64,000 nucleotides of DNA, taken from assembly GCA_031213475.1 (NCBI GenBank), contig JARUPZ010000025.1, forward strand, positions 2,864,077 through 2,928,076. The letters run 5' to 3'. Positions 11,365-20,916 of this stretch are shown one piece after another. The notes under the pieces are model-generated. The model was not told the DNA's origin and searched no databases. It worked only from the letters and a program-made list of their open reading frames with translations. Position 1 is the first letter of the stretch, and each line of letters opens with the position of its first letter. The translations under genes were made by a program, and so were the position numbers. The stretch is from Nereocystis luetkeana. Taxonomy: Eukaryota; Sar; Phaeophyceae; Laminariales; Laminariaceae.

Positions 11365-14300
11365 ATGATGGAAGCACCAAACAATAACGGCAATCTCGCC
11401 AATGCCACGAGGGGACTGAAACTGTTCAGTGGGAAAGACCCCACGCTCTTCGAGAACTGGTACGAGAAAACTAGCATCATGCTGAGCATATCTCGCCCGG
11501 ACATTCATAACGTGATGGAAGGACAGATCAGGCCGACCGCGGAGACGTCGACCGAAGAGGCTCCCCTTGCCCAACGCCAGGCTACGTACGATCGAGCTGA
11601 CCATGAACTGTTCGCCATTTTATCCTTGATAACGGAGGAACCAGCATCTTACCTCGTACGCAAGCACAGAAAGGGAACGACCGGAACCCGTGGCCATGGC
11701 CAGAAAGCATGGCAGGAGCTGCACTCCAAATATATGACCGCTACAGACGAGACTATTCGATGCAAGTCTGCGGAACTTGTGGCCACGGCCATGAAGACCG
11801 GGCAAGATCCGGACGAGTACTTCCTCCGAGCCTCCCTCCTTCGAGACCAAGTGGAGAATATGGGAGAACCCATTACGGACAGAAAGTTTAAGGACATCAT
11901 GGTCCAAGGCCTGACGGACGACTACAAGGACATCAAGCTCATGATGTACCGCGACCCTTCATTTAACCTCGAACAGATCCAGAGCACCATGAGGCATCTA
12001 TACCTCGATAATCTGTCACGAAGGAACGCTAATGACGGCAAGATAGCTGGCCGTGGTGCGGCCATGATGGCTGAGCCCAAGTCCGACCCCGACCAAGTGG
12101 TTTGCCATTACTGCAACAAGCCGGGACACTACCAGAGGGGTTGCGTCTTGTACATTAAGGATAAAAAGAACAAAAAACCTGCCTTCAAAAGAGGCAAGGC
12201 TGGGCTGGAAGGCACCACCGGAAAGAAATGGTGTTCCATTCATAATTCCACAACTCATAACGATGCCGACTGTTACAAGCAGGGCGCTCCACGCCCACAA
12301 GAGGGGGCATCTCACACGACCGCTACCCTCAACTCGAACTCTGAGCTCCCAGCCGGTAGGAACAACGACCCGGATCTAAAAGATGAACTCAACTTCAAGG
12401 GCGGCTTCATGTGGATGGCCTTATCCGATGGTCGGACCTTTCTGCCTAACAACAGCGAGATCACTATGCTGGTAGACAGCGGTGCTACGGAGCACTTCGT
12501 AGATGATGAACTAATACCCGAGCTCAAGGAGAAAATGATAAACTACACTGTACTCAACACGCCGAAAAAAATACGAGCAGCCGGCAAACAGGTACTGTTG
12601 GGCACCGCCACTGGAATTTTGTCTGGCGTCATCACCGACAAGGCTGGTAATAAACACGACGTAGGCTTCCCGAGCATGGTCGTTTCAGGACTAGGTCGCC
12701 ATCTCTTCTCTTCCTCAGACGCAGCTACTAGGGGTATCTCCACCGTCATTGAGCCAAGAAACCCTCATCTCAGAAGGAATAACATCGTGGTGCCTCTGCA
12801 GCAACTGAACGAAGATATGGGTCTATGTTCATTTCAAGTTGATCTAGGTCCAACGTATAGTACTCAGGATACGTCATCTACAGCCATGGCACTTACAGCT
12901 CAAATCAGTGCAGATACCTGGCACCGGAGACTGGGACACATGAACCCCCGCAGCATGGATATACTCCGCCGCAAGGACGGCAACGGCATTGACTACACCG
13001 GCTCTATATCGGGCTGCCCCACCTGCGCGTTGGGAAAGAGCCAACAGAAAGCACACCCCAAAAAGACCGTACACAAGACAACGGAACCCATGGAGCTAGT
13101 CTACACCGACCTCATGGGACCTATCACCCCGGCAGCAAAGGGGGGCTATCTGTACGTTGCCAAGTTCACCGATGACTTCACCAGAATGAAGGAGATCTTC
13201 TTGCTTAAATCCAAGGCTGAGGCTGCCGGCTCCCTGCACCTGTTCGTGCACATCGAGACGCATACGCCCAAGCTGGGAGACAGAGCGTGGGAAGGAAAGC
13301 TTTGCGGGTTTAGTCTCAACAGTAGAGCCTATCGTATTTACAACGCGTCGAAGGGGACCGTCGTGGAGAGTCGCAACGTCACGTTCCTGGAAACTCCACC
13401 GTACGTCCTGCCCCCGCAGGACAAGGAGATCGACCACACCGAACAAGACGCCTACATCGACGACGTTATCCACCACACCTCCTTCCTCGATCCGTTCATA
13501 TTTGTCAAATCAGGAGACACCCCCGATCCACACAATACAGAGTTGCGTGAGCAGGTCCAGGACATGCTGCGTGACAACGCGGCCACCCGTGATTCACCAG
13601 AGGCGATTCGAGCCATGGCCAACGGATCATCTGTGCCTGGGGTTGTAACTACCTCATCACCAAGGACTACACCTTCGTCACCATGCGGGCTGCGTGCAAC
13701 TCGCGCCTCCACGCGCAACAACCCAAACGACGAAGACAATATCGAAGGCGCCCTCAATGAACGCCAGCTTCGGCAGCTCAAATCACTGGCACTCGTGGTG
13801 GGCCCATCAGCTGATTTCGCTCATAACGAAGAACAATCCTCCTCCGTCACAGCTTTTGCCTATGCAACAGGCAGTCCTGACTACACAGGGTTCTCGGGGG
13901 AAGACATAAACGCCAAAATCAGGATCCCCACCACCTACGCGGATGCCATCAATTCCCCGCAAAGCAAGGAATGGCAGAAGGCAATTGAGAAGGAGATGAC
14001 CAGTCTAACGGACCACGAGGTATACGACCTTGTACCCATCACCAGCGTACCTAAGGGGCAGAAGATCATCGGCTCGAGGTTCGTATTCAAGCAGAAGGCA
14101 GACGGACGGTTCAAGGCGCGACTAGTAGTACAAGGCTATACCCAAGAAGCCGGCATCGACTACGGCAAAACGTTTGCACCAGTATGCCGTATCGGTAGCC
14201 AGCGCGTACTGCTAGCTATAGCGTGTCAGCATGACTGGCCAGTCTACCAGGTCGATGTACAGGTTGCGTTTCTCCAGAGTACAATTAAAGACGACGTGTT

Positions 14301-15042
14301 CGTCAAGGCGGCTCCTGGACACGACGCAAAAGACATGAAGACCGGGGAACCCATGGTCATGAAACTCAAGCGCAGTTTGTATGGCCTGTCCCAATCGCCC
14401 GCCCTGTGGTACGACACCATCGATGCAGCGCTGCTGGGGATTGGCTTCACACCGACGTCGTCTGACCCTTGCGTTTACACACATGGCAGCAATGAAACAT
14501 TCGCCATTCTCACGCTGTACGTCGACGATATCCTGATCAGTGGAAGCAACCTTGGGGTAGTCAAGCGGCTGAAAAAGGCCCTCATGGACCGCTTTGCCAT
14601 GACGGACATGGGCGAAGTTAGTCTCATTCTTGGCATGAATGTTACTAGGAACTACGAAGAGGGCACGTTGACCATTACGCAAAACGATTACGACCATAAT
14701 ATTCTAGAAAGGTATGGGATGCTGGATTGCAACACCGTTCACACACCGGGGTACGGACCCGAACTGTCCGAGGAACAACCGGAAGATAAGTTACTCGGAG
14801 CTAAAGGAGTCAAACTCTACCAGGCCATCGTGGGATCGGTACTTTATCTTGCACAGGTCACGCGTTATGACATCTGTTATGCGGTCAACCAACTAACCAG
14901 AGTGTGCAGCAAGCCAGCGATGATACATATGACTGCTGCCAAACACCTGCTTCGGTACCTCAAAGGATCGCCGGACCTGGCCATCATCTACAAGAAGGGG
15001 CAATTCGCCATGCACGGGTACACCGACGCCTCGTTCTTGTAG
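11365..15042 (+). CDS. Ty1/copia gag-pol polyprotein, 3'-truncated
   Basis: The single open frame has 1,225 codons. The ATG at 11365 (context AACCATGATGG) is chosen over an upstream in-frame TTG. Domains in order: Gag from residue 20, zinc knuckle CHYCNKPGHYQRGC near residue 246, aspartic protease LVDSGATEHF near 369, the pre-integrase box WHRRLGHMN near 518, a first integrase Asp in YTDLMGP near 579, then reverse transcriptase from about 880 with YVDDILI near 1052. RNase H begins (GYTDAS) and stops at once at a TAG. Between KSKAEAAGSLHL and FVHIETHT about 120 residues of the integrase core are missing in frame, including the second Asp and the Glu, so it cannot encode an active integrase. 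The 3' end is replaced by LINE-1 sequence. The intact frame suggests the damage is recent. Confidence 0.93.
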   Translation: MMEAPNNNGNLANATRGLKLFSGKDPTLFENWYEKTSIMLSISRPDIHNVMEGQIRPTAETSTEEAPLAQRQATYDRADHELFAILSLITEEPASYLVRKHRKGTTGTRGHGQKAWQELHSKYMTATDETIRCKSAELVATAMKTGQDPDEYFLRASLLRDQVENMGEPITDRKFKDIMVQGLTDDYKDIKLMMYRDPSFNLEQIQSTMRHLYLDNLSRRNANDGKIAGRGAAMMAEPKSDPDQVVCHYCNKPGHYQRGCVLYIKDKKNKKPAFKRGKAGLEGTTGKKWCSIHNSTTHNDADCYKQGAPRPQEGASHTTATLNSNSELPAGRNNDPDLKDELNFKGGFMWMALSDGRTFLPNNSEITMLVDSGATEHFVDDELIPELKEKMINYTVLNTPKKIRAAGKQVLLGTATGILSGVITDKAGNKHDVGFPSMVVSGLGRHLFSSSDAATRGISTVIEPRNPHLRRNNIVVPLQQLNEDMGLCSFQVDLGPTYSTQDTSSTAMALTAQISADTWHRRLGHMNPRSMDILRRKDGNGIDYTGSISGCPTCALGKSQQKAHPKKTVHKTTEPMELVYTDLMGPITPAAKGGYLYVAKFTDDFTRMKEIFLLKSKAEAAGSLHLFVHIETHTPKLGDRAWEGKLCGFSLNSRAYRIYNASKGTVVESRNVTFLETPPYVLPPQDKEIDHTEQDAYIDDVIHHTSFLDPFIFVKSGDTPDPHNTELREQVQDMLRDNAATRDSPEAIRAMANGSSVPGVVTTSSPRTTPSSPCGLRATRASTRNNPNDEDNIEGALNERQLRQLKSLALVVGPSADFAHNEEQSSSVTAFAYATGSPDYTGFSGEDINAKIRIPTTYADAINSPQSKEWQKAIEKEMTSLTDHEVYDLVPITSVPKGQKIIGSRFVFKQKADGRFKARLVVQGYTQEAGIDYGKTFAPVCRIGSQRVLLAIACQHDWPVYQVDVQVAFLQSTIKDDVFVKAAPGHDAKDMKTGEPMVMKLKRSLYGLSQSPALWYDTIDAALLGIGFTPTSSDPCVYTHGSNETFAILTLYVDDILISGSNLGVVKRLKKALMDRFAMTDMGEVSLILGMNVTRNYEEGTLTITQNDYDHNILERYGMLDCNTVHTPGYGPELSEEQPEDKLLGAKGVKLYQAIVGSVLYLAQVTRYDICYAVNQLTRVCSKPAMIHMTAAKHLLRYLKGSPDLAIIYKKGQFAMHGYTDASFL

Positions 15043-17075
15043 ACAAAAACCTAAAAAAACCTAAAAAAAGAAGATAAAGCTAAGCAAAAAAATAAAAATA
15101 AAAATAACAGACGCAGATAGCAAAACGCAAACAAAAGGCAAAACGGACCATACTAACAAAGACAGAAAGAAGTACAAACGGGAATGAAAGAAAAATGAAA
15201 AAAAAAGAAGGGACAAAAAAGCGATAATCACGGGCGGGGGGGAAAGAAAATACCAAAGGCAGGCACTGGAGCATACAGACACGCAAAGTTGCCCAGATTG
15301 CACCATGCTAGTTACTTGGGTCCCAAAGAAAGGAGTGCATCATGACGATGATGGCCATAACCAGGCTTCAGTCTGTTGGGCAGACCGCCTCCCCCCCCCC
15401 CCCCCGCCATTCCCCCTCGTCCCCCTTTCGCCCCCCCCCTCTTCCCTGCCATTCTGCACACTCGCGTTGACGTCAACGGCTGTGGTCGTTGTTGCAGCTA
15501 TTCTATGCCGTTCTGCCGATGCCTCCTTCTCATCTGTATGCCATTTCCGCATGAAGGCCTCCGCCCCTTCCTCGACCCGTCGGAACAATCTGCCGGCTTT
15601 CGGTGCTGCCTTGTGCCACCCTTCGAGCCTGATGCCGAACTCCTTGAGGTCCTCCTCAAGATACCTCATCCAGTCCCACTCCTGCCCTCCGGAGTAACCC
15701 TTACCCCCAACCATCTCCCCAAACAACACCCTCTTCGGCAGACGCTCCTCACCCATACGTGTCACAAAGCCCGCAAACAAGAGCCTACGTCTGCGTACCG
15801 TCGTCTCAACGCGTCCTGAGAAGCGCGCTAGGATAGGATATAATGTGGTCTTCGCGCTTTCGTTGTCGACACCCGATGCATCGGAGGAGCATCTTGTGGT
15901 GGACCTCCCGTAGCCTACCGTAGTCAGTATTGCTCGGGCTCCAAGTTACGCAACCGTAGAGCAACGTTTCGATCACCTCGGCTCTCAGCATTCGCACCTT
16001 CAGGCGTAGGCGCACACCCGGACGGTCATAAATTTCCATCTTATACCGTCCGAAGAATGCCCATGCCCTCTGGAGTCGACGCGTTACCTCGTCACTTCTG
16101 CCCGTCCAATCTGCGCTGATAGCCCCGCCCAGATACACAAACTCGGTCGTTTGTTTGTACACTAGGCCGGCGGCGGTGACGGTGAACGGGACGTTCCCCA
16201 CACAGTATCTCCGTCTTGGCCTCCGAGACCGTCAGGCCGAAAGCGGCACATGCAGACACGATCACCGTCATCATCCTCTCCAGGCCGTTGGGTGATCTCG
16301 ATACTATGCCTGCATCGTCAGCATAGAGCATAGCCCACAGTGTCTGGGCCTCTTTATCATTCCCCTGTCCGTCGGCGTGCCCGACCCGTGCCTTCCCCCT
16401 CTTCTTTTTCTTCTTCTCCTGCTTTTGTTGGAGTTGCATTAAGCTGTCCGTGATGGCTTTATCAGCAGCGAAACGTTTCTCCGCCACACGCAGCACCCCT
16501 GTAAAAGACATTTTGAACAACAATGGCGCGAGCACACACCCTTGCCGTAGGCCCTGTTTCACGTCGAACATATCTGAGCACTCGCCGTCATCCAGCCGCA
16601 CGCATGCTCGCATGCCTTCGTGGAATTGGCGGATAACGGTGAGCATTCCCCAAGCGTCGCACCAAGAACATCATGTCGACCGTCGATCGATCGGGCCTAA
16701 AGCCACACTGCTCCTCCCGCAGGATGCCTTCCCGTTCGCAATAGTCGCTGAGTCGGCGCGCGATGACTTTGAGGAGTACTTTGCCGGCATGCGCGACAAG
16801 GGAAATGCCACGATAGTTATCACACTCCGTCCTGTCTTTCTTCTTGTGCAGCACCCTAATCGTTGCATCCTCCCATTGCTGCGGCACGACCCCTCCCCTA
16901 CACACAGCGACGATAACCTCGTATTACGGAGGACCATATTAAGTAGGACCTACGGTATATCCAAAAACCTATATGTTTCGCTATTTTTACTATCGAAACT
17001 CGGACCTATTTACTATGGTCCCCCGTAATAGAAGCTTTCCAAGGTGTCCGAGTCTCCCTCGTCGGCCAGGACCTT
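15043..17075 (-). pseudogene. LINE family 1, copy B (reverse transcriptase and C-terminal region)
   Basis: This is the longest LINE-1 copy. On the minus strand it runs from LKVLADEGDSDTLESF (17070-17031), through a MITE, to [10 protein letters not shown], then [20 protein letters not shown] and [19 protein letters not shown] (16905-16590). After a frame change come [18 protein letters not shown] and the catalytic box [12 protein letters not shown] (about 16330). Another change leads to [19 protein letters not shown] and the same C-terminal half as copy A down to 15340. The 3' UTR follows, A-rich on the plus strand, and breaks off at 15043 without the last 170 bases and AAC tail. No endonuclease is present. 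Several frameshifts make it non-functional. Confidence 0.87.
16924..17028. mobile_element. MITE family A, copy 2 (105 bp), inserted in LINE-1 copy B
   Basis: The TIRs TTACGGAGGACCATATTAAG and, inverted, TTACGGGGGACCATAGTAAA pair over about 27 bases. TA dinucleotides flank both ends (16922-16923, 17029-17030). Removing element plus one TA leaves the LINE frame continuous (…LESF, Tyr, EVIVAV…), which fixes both ends and the TA target duplication. Confidence 0.9.
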
Positions 17076-17292
17076 CAGACGTTCCTGTGGAGGCTCGGAT
17101 CAAAGACCGTAACCATGTCCCCACAAGGCACAGACCCATCTCCAAAAAAGCAGAACGCATGCCAGGTAGTACGTAGGATAGGCGCAGACCTTGTGGAGGC
17201 TCGGTTGAAGACCATAACCAAGCCCACACAAGGCTCAGACCCATCACCAATGAAAAAAAAACGCATGCCAGATATGTAGGATATGTGCAGAC
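17075..17292. repeat. Two to three copies of a ~110-bp tandem repeat
   Basis: Units starting near 17082 and 17190 share TGTGGAGGCTCGG, then GACC(G/A)TAACCA, CACAAGGC, CAGACCCATC and ACGCATGCCAG. A partial third begins at 17290. The array abuts the 5' truncation point of LINE-1 copy B. Confidence 0.8.
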
Positions 17293-17510
17293 CTCGTGGA
17301 CGTTCATGGCTGTCTCCCACAATATAAAGTACAACACTCCCACGAGGTACAGAAATATCTATTTCAATCGATCGCAAAACAAGCGCGCTGGCCTATATCT
17401 CCTTTCCGATACTCGGAAGGCTTAAAAGTACAGCGCGACAACAAGAGGAAACTAAACATGACAACAACAAACAACAACGTACTATTAATAGGTACCAGGT
17501 GTTAGGTTAG

Positions 17511-18507
17511 GCGGTCTGCCCAACAGACTGAGGCCTGGTTATGGCCATCATCGTCATGATGCACTCCCTTCTTTGGGACCCAAGTAACTAGCATGGTGCC
17601 ACCTGGGCAACTTTGCGTGTCTGTATGCTCCAGTGCCTGCATTTCGTTATTTCTTTCCCCCCCGCCCGTGATTATCGTTTTTGTGTCCCTTCTTCTTTTC
17701 ATTTATCTTTCTTCCCCGTTTGTACCTCTTTGTGTCTTTGTTAGTGTGGTCCTTTTTACTTTTTTTTGTGTTTCTATCTGCTTCTGTTTTTTTTGTTTTG
17801 TTTTTTTGTGTCGCCTTATCTTTTTTTTTAGGTTTTTGTCTTCTATTAATAGTCTCCTTTTTGCTTCCCTGGTGTCCACAGTGGACAACATATTCGCCTG
17901 ATTGAGAGCGTAGTATCTGATTGAGAGCGAGATTGCGCGATACGCTGTAGCCAGACTACCGCTGAGAGGTGGTGTTTGCTGTGTAGCTTGAATTGAAGGG
18001 CTAGCCCGTAGCTTCAAGCCGCTACCCTGGTCATCGTGTGGGAGTCTCTCGTTGTGGAGCTACAGCCGGGAGCAGAAGCTACAGTAGAGCCCACCGCCCG
18101 AGGCGAAACAGTTTGAGGCAGGAATAGCCAATCTGGGGAAATCTAGCAACTTGTCTAGCTCCTAGCTGCAGCATCCGATGACGATGACACGCATATGCTC
18201 GCGACGCTGCTGACGAGACCTTCAATTTGCGCCGCTTCTTGGAATAGCCCGTCCCCTACTTACCAAGAAATGGCAAGAGGCGTCTTGACCCGAAATTCCA
18301 ATTTATTCAGCTCTCGCTCTCAATCAGATACTTCGCTCTCAATCTGGCGAATATGTTGTTTGACAGTGGTGGAGTGCGTATGCTTGTTTTTTGTTTTTGC
18401 CTCTGTTTTACTTGAGGTATTTCTTCCACTCCAGAGTTTTTGGAGCCTGTCCTGCGACCACGGACTGCATTGTATTGTGAGTTAATGTGAGAACAACAAC
18501 AACAACA
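17511..18507 (+). mobile_element. LINE-1 copy C, 3' UTR only, interrupted
   Basis: It starts at GGCGGTCTGCCCAACAGACT, matching 6303 onward in copy A, and ends in GAGTTAATGTGAG plus (AAC)6. A nested TIR element occupies 17884-18362. The copy contains only the last coding residues and the 3' UTR. Confidence 0.85.
17884..18362. mobile_element. Non-autonomous TIR element, 479 bp, nested in LINE-1 copy C
   Basis: The left end ACAACATATTCGCCTGATTG pairs with the inverted right end ACAACATATTCGCCAGATTG, and pairing continues for about 45 bases, with GATTGAGAGCG occurring twice in each arm. ACAGTG flanks both sides (17878-17883 and 18363-18368), matching the uninterrupted LINE sequence (GCAGTG in copy A), so a 6-bp target duplication is likely. 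No protein is encoded. Confidence 0.85.
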
Positions 18508-18857
18508 ACCCGATTGTTGTAGATTTCGCGCGTATTTTCCGCGAAGTGCATTACCTCAAAGAATGTAATTTCTTGGCGTCACACCAAAGGTGAACCTAAA
18601 CTTTTTCATCAGGTTTTCGTTATTGGCCCACACTGTACTTGAGTAACAAATGACAAGTACTTCGTACATTGTTGACTAAATGAAGCAAAATATCTCACAC
18701 AATCAGATCCGATTTACGGTAGCTCCTGTAACACCTTTCATTCTTAGTTAATTATAAAAAAAAAAGAATCGGAAGTACCGATGCCTGATTTAGGTGCCAC
18801 ATTAAGCCATATCAAATACAATCCGAGCATCACAGCAGCAGCAACGACTACAGTAAC

Positions 18858-18859
<2 letters not shown>

Positions 18860-18937
<78 letters not shown>

Positions 18938-18947
18938 TTGTTGTTGT
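18860..18947. repeat. (GTT)n/(AAC)n microsatellite, tail of LINE-1 copy D
   Basis: About 29 triplets, one interruption near 18936, contiguous with the reversed LINE-1 3' end. Frames across it give poly-Val and are not genes. Confidence 0.95.
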
Positions 18948-19215
18948 TCTTACCTTAACTCACAATACAATGCAGTCCGTGGTCGCAGGACAGGCTCCAA
19001 TAACTCTGGAGGAGTGGAAGAAATACCTCAAGTAAAACAGAGGCAAAAACAAAAAACAAGCATACGCACTCCACCACTGCGGACACCAGGGAAGCAAAAA
19101 GGAGACTATTAATAGCAGACAAAAACCTAAAAAAGAAGATGAAGCGAAGAAAGAAAACAAAAACAAAACAAAAACAGAAGCAGACAGAAAAACACAAAAA
19201 AAAGTAAAAACAAAT
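18948..19215 (-). mobile_element. LINE-1 copy D, last ~260 bases of the 3' UTR
   Basis: The reverse complement of the LINE-1 3' end: CTCACAATACAATGCAGTCC, then CTCCAATAACTCTGGAG, and an A-rich segment. It is strongly 5'-truncated. Confidence 0.85.
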
Positions 19216-20151
19216 CGCAGTTCAGTTAGAACCATCCCATACAAAAAGTCAATAGGTCAATCAATCTTGTTAAACTGAAAAGATTTCAACATGTTATAAA
19301 GTCATGTTACCCTCCCTTATCTGGGTTATATAGCATCAGTGCGCAGAATGATTATGTGTATTGTCCTGTTGGCCTGGGCAGCATCCAGGGGAGTCACTGG
19401 CCTATATCCCTGACAAGGGAATACACATACTTCCGTTCCCCACGCAGCCTCGGCAAGGATGCTGCTAGGCATGCCCTATCCGGCTAATAGCGAGTGGGGT
19501 AGGTCTTTCTGGCGGGTGTAAGGCCGGACTCACCCTCAAGGAGTGATACCTTCTTGCTGCTGCCTGTGGCCGCGAGGCGGCAGTAGAGTTGGATCGTACG
19601 TGGTGCGTCAGGCACGGAGACCTACGATTCGCGCGTCTTTTTTAGGCAGCTGCGGCAGAGCAGCAATGCTCAATCGGGGTGTCCGTGCGCGGAGGCAGGC
19701 GCCATCACAGGCCACACTACGTCACAGTCTATTGCGCCGGTAGGAGGCTGGATTCGACGACGGGGAAGGAGGGAGACTGAGCGTTGACGTGCGGGGAAGA
19801 GACGGATTGACCTCCCCCTGCGCGAGAATTTTAATTTTTCAGATCAGAACCGCAAGTGCGAGGAGCATTTTGTTTTTTATGATGACGGAGAAAGGGAATC
19901 GACTGGAAGGGAATGGCAACCAGTGCACGCGCAAAGGAGCGGGTGGATTGGGCCAAGGCGATGAGGCGGCCATGAAGAGCGGCAGGAAGACGGTGCACGG
20001 AGACCCATGATCTGCGCGCACACTATCATCACGAGAGAAGCTGTCATAGTTTGTTTTTTCCTGGTATTGTTTTTCACGAGGCAGAATAGTATCTACCGGT
20101 ACTTGTCATTAACGTCGTCACTGGTCTTTGAGGTTTAACGAGTTGTATACC
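19216..20151. other. Spacer before the gypsy element, nothing recognised
   Basis: No repeat, RNA or domain is identified in the 19.2-20.15 kb interval. Confidence 0.4.
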
Positions 20152-20565
20152 TGATACGGTTCGGTTGACCGTTTCAGGAGTTATGATGACATAGAGGTGT
20201 TTTCATGTTGTAGCTCCGTTCCGAACGGAAGGTTTCATCCCCCTTCCGTCTCACTCAGTTCCCGCGACCATCGCCACGGTCACGGAACAAGCAATCACTT
20301 ACCATCTAGCCATCTCCCACAAGCTCGCCCTACTCTCCTGGAGACCTAGGAGCGCACCTCTCGACTCGGTCGGACTCAAGCTCTGCTTTGTCACTGAGGT
20401 TGGTCATTCATGTCTCGTCTTTGTGTTCTCCTTTTGGGTTATGCATCTCTGAGTGGTAACCTGTGGTCCACAGCTGCCACTCCTACCAACTATTGCAGAA
20501 CCCTACATGTGTTGTCTTGTGACAATGACTTAAGACCTCAGCCCAGGCAGCCAGCATCCGTTTCA
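20152..20565 (+). repeat. 5' LTR (414 bp)
   Basis: It begins TGATACGGTTCGGTTGACCG and ends CCGTTTCA (TG...CA). It is collinear with the 3' LTR, which carries an extra 24-bp segment after CATCTCCA. The PBS follows with no spacer. Confidence 0.93.
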
Positions 20566-20640
20566 TGGTGTCCAATCCGAGAATCGAACTCGGGTTTCCA
20601 CAGCCACAATGTGGTGTACTGACCACTATACTAATTAGAC
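20566..20640 (-). other. Extended primer binding site: complete antisense tRNA-His(GUG) with CCA
   Basis: The reverse complement folds as a full tRNA of 72 nt plus CCA. Acceptor 5' strand GTCTAAT pairs with ATTGGAC (one G-U), D arm GTAT/GTAC with loop AGTGGTCA, anticodon stem CCACA/TGTGG with loop TTGTGGC (anticodon GTG, His), a 4-nt variable loop, T arm CCGAG/CTCGG with loop TTCGATT, discriminator A. The plus strand starts TGG immediately after the LTR, exactly where a retroelement PBS starts. Nuclear tRNA genes of eukaryotes do not encode CCA, so this is best read as a reverse-transcribed primer tRNA copied to its 5' end, not as a tRNA gene. A- and B-box-like sequences remain. Confidence 0.9.
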
Positions 20641-20664
20641 GCCCCTCGCCGGCGCCTCGCCGCG

Positions 20665-20826
20665 ATGACCGAGACCCAATACAACACGGCGGCGGTGCTC
20701 GGTCTGATTTTAGAAGACACTACCGACGAGGCGGAGGAGGCGGGCGCCGAGGACTCCGGTCAAGCCCTGGAATCCTTCAACCCGCACGAGCCGAACCAGG
20801 ATCCACCCACCGAGAACACGTCCTGA
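20665..20826 (+). CDS. Short acidic ORF in the gypsy leader (53 aa)
   Basis: ATG at 20665, stop TGA at 20824. The product starts MTETQYNTAAVLGLILEDTT and is rich in Glu, Asp and Pro. It lies where Gag should begin, but is far too short and shows no capsid motif or zinc knuckle. It may be a remnant of a gag after internal deletion, or a non-coding stretch. It ends 91 bases before the pol frame becomes open. Confidence 0.35.
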   Translation: MTETQYNTAAVLGLILEDTTDEAEEAGAEDSGQALESFNPHEPNQDPPTENTS

Positions 20827-20916
20827 AGATGCGCCCCGGGCGAGGACCTGGGGAACGGACATCGTCTCGCTGCCACGACACCGGTAAAAACACAGCAAGG
20901 ACGGGTAAGAGACCAG

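Noticed and set aside
20566..20640. Annotation as a nuclear tRNA-His gene on the minus strand
   Set aside because: It folds as one, but it includes CCA, starts exactly at the LTR boundary as a PBS does, and no Pol III terminator T-run follows on the minus strand. Kept as an extended PBS.
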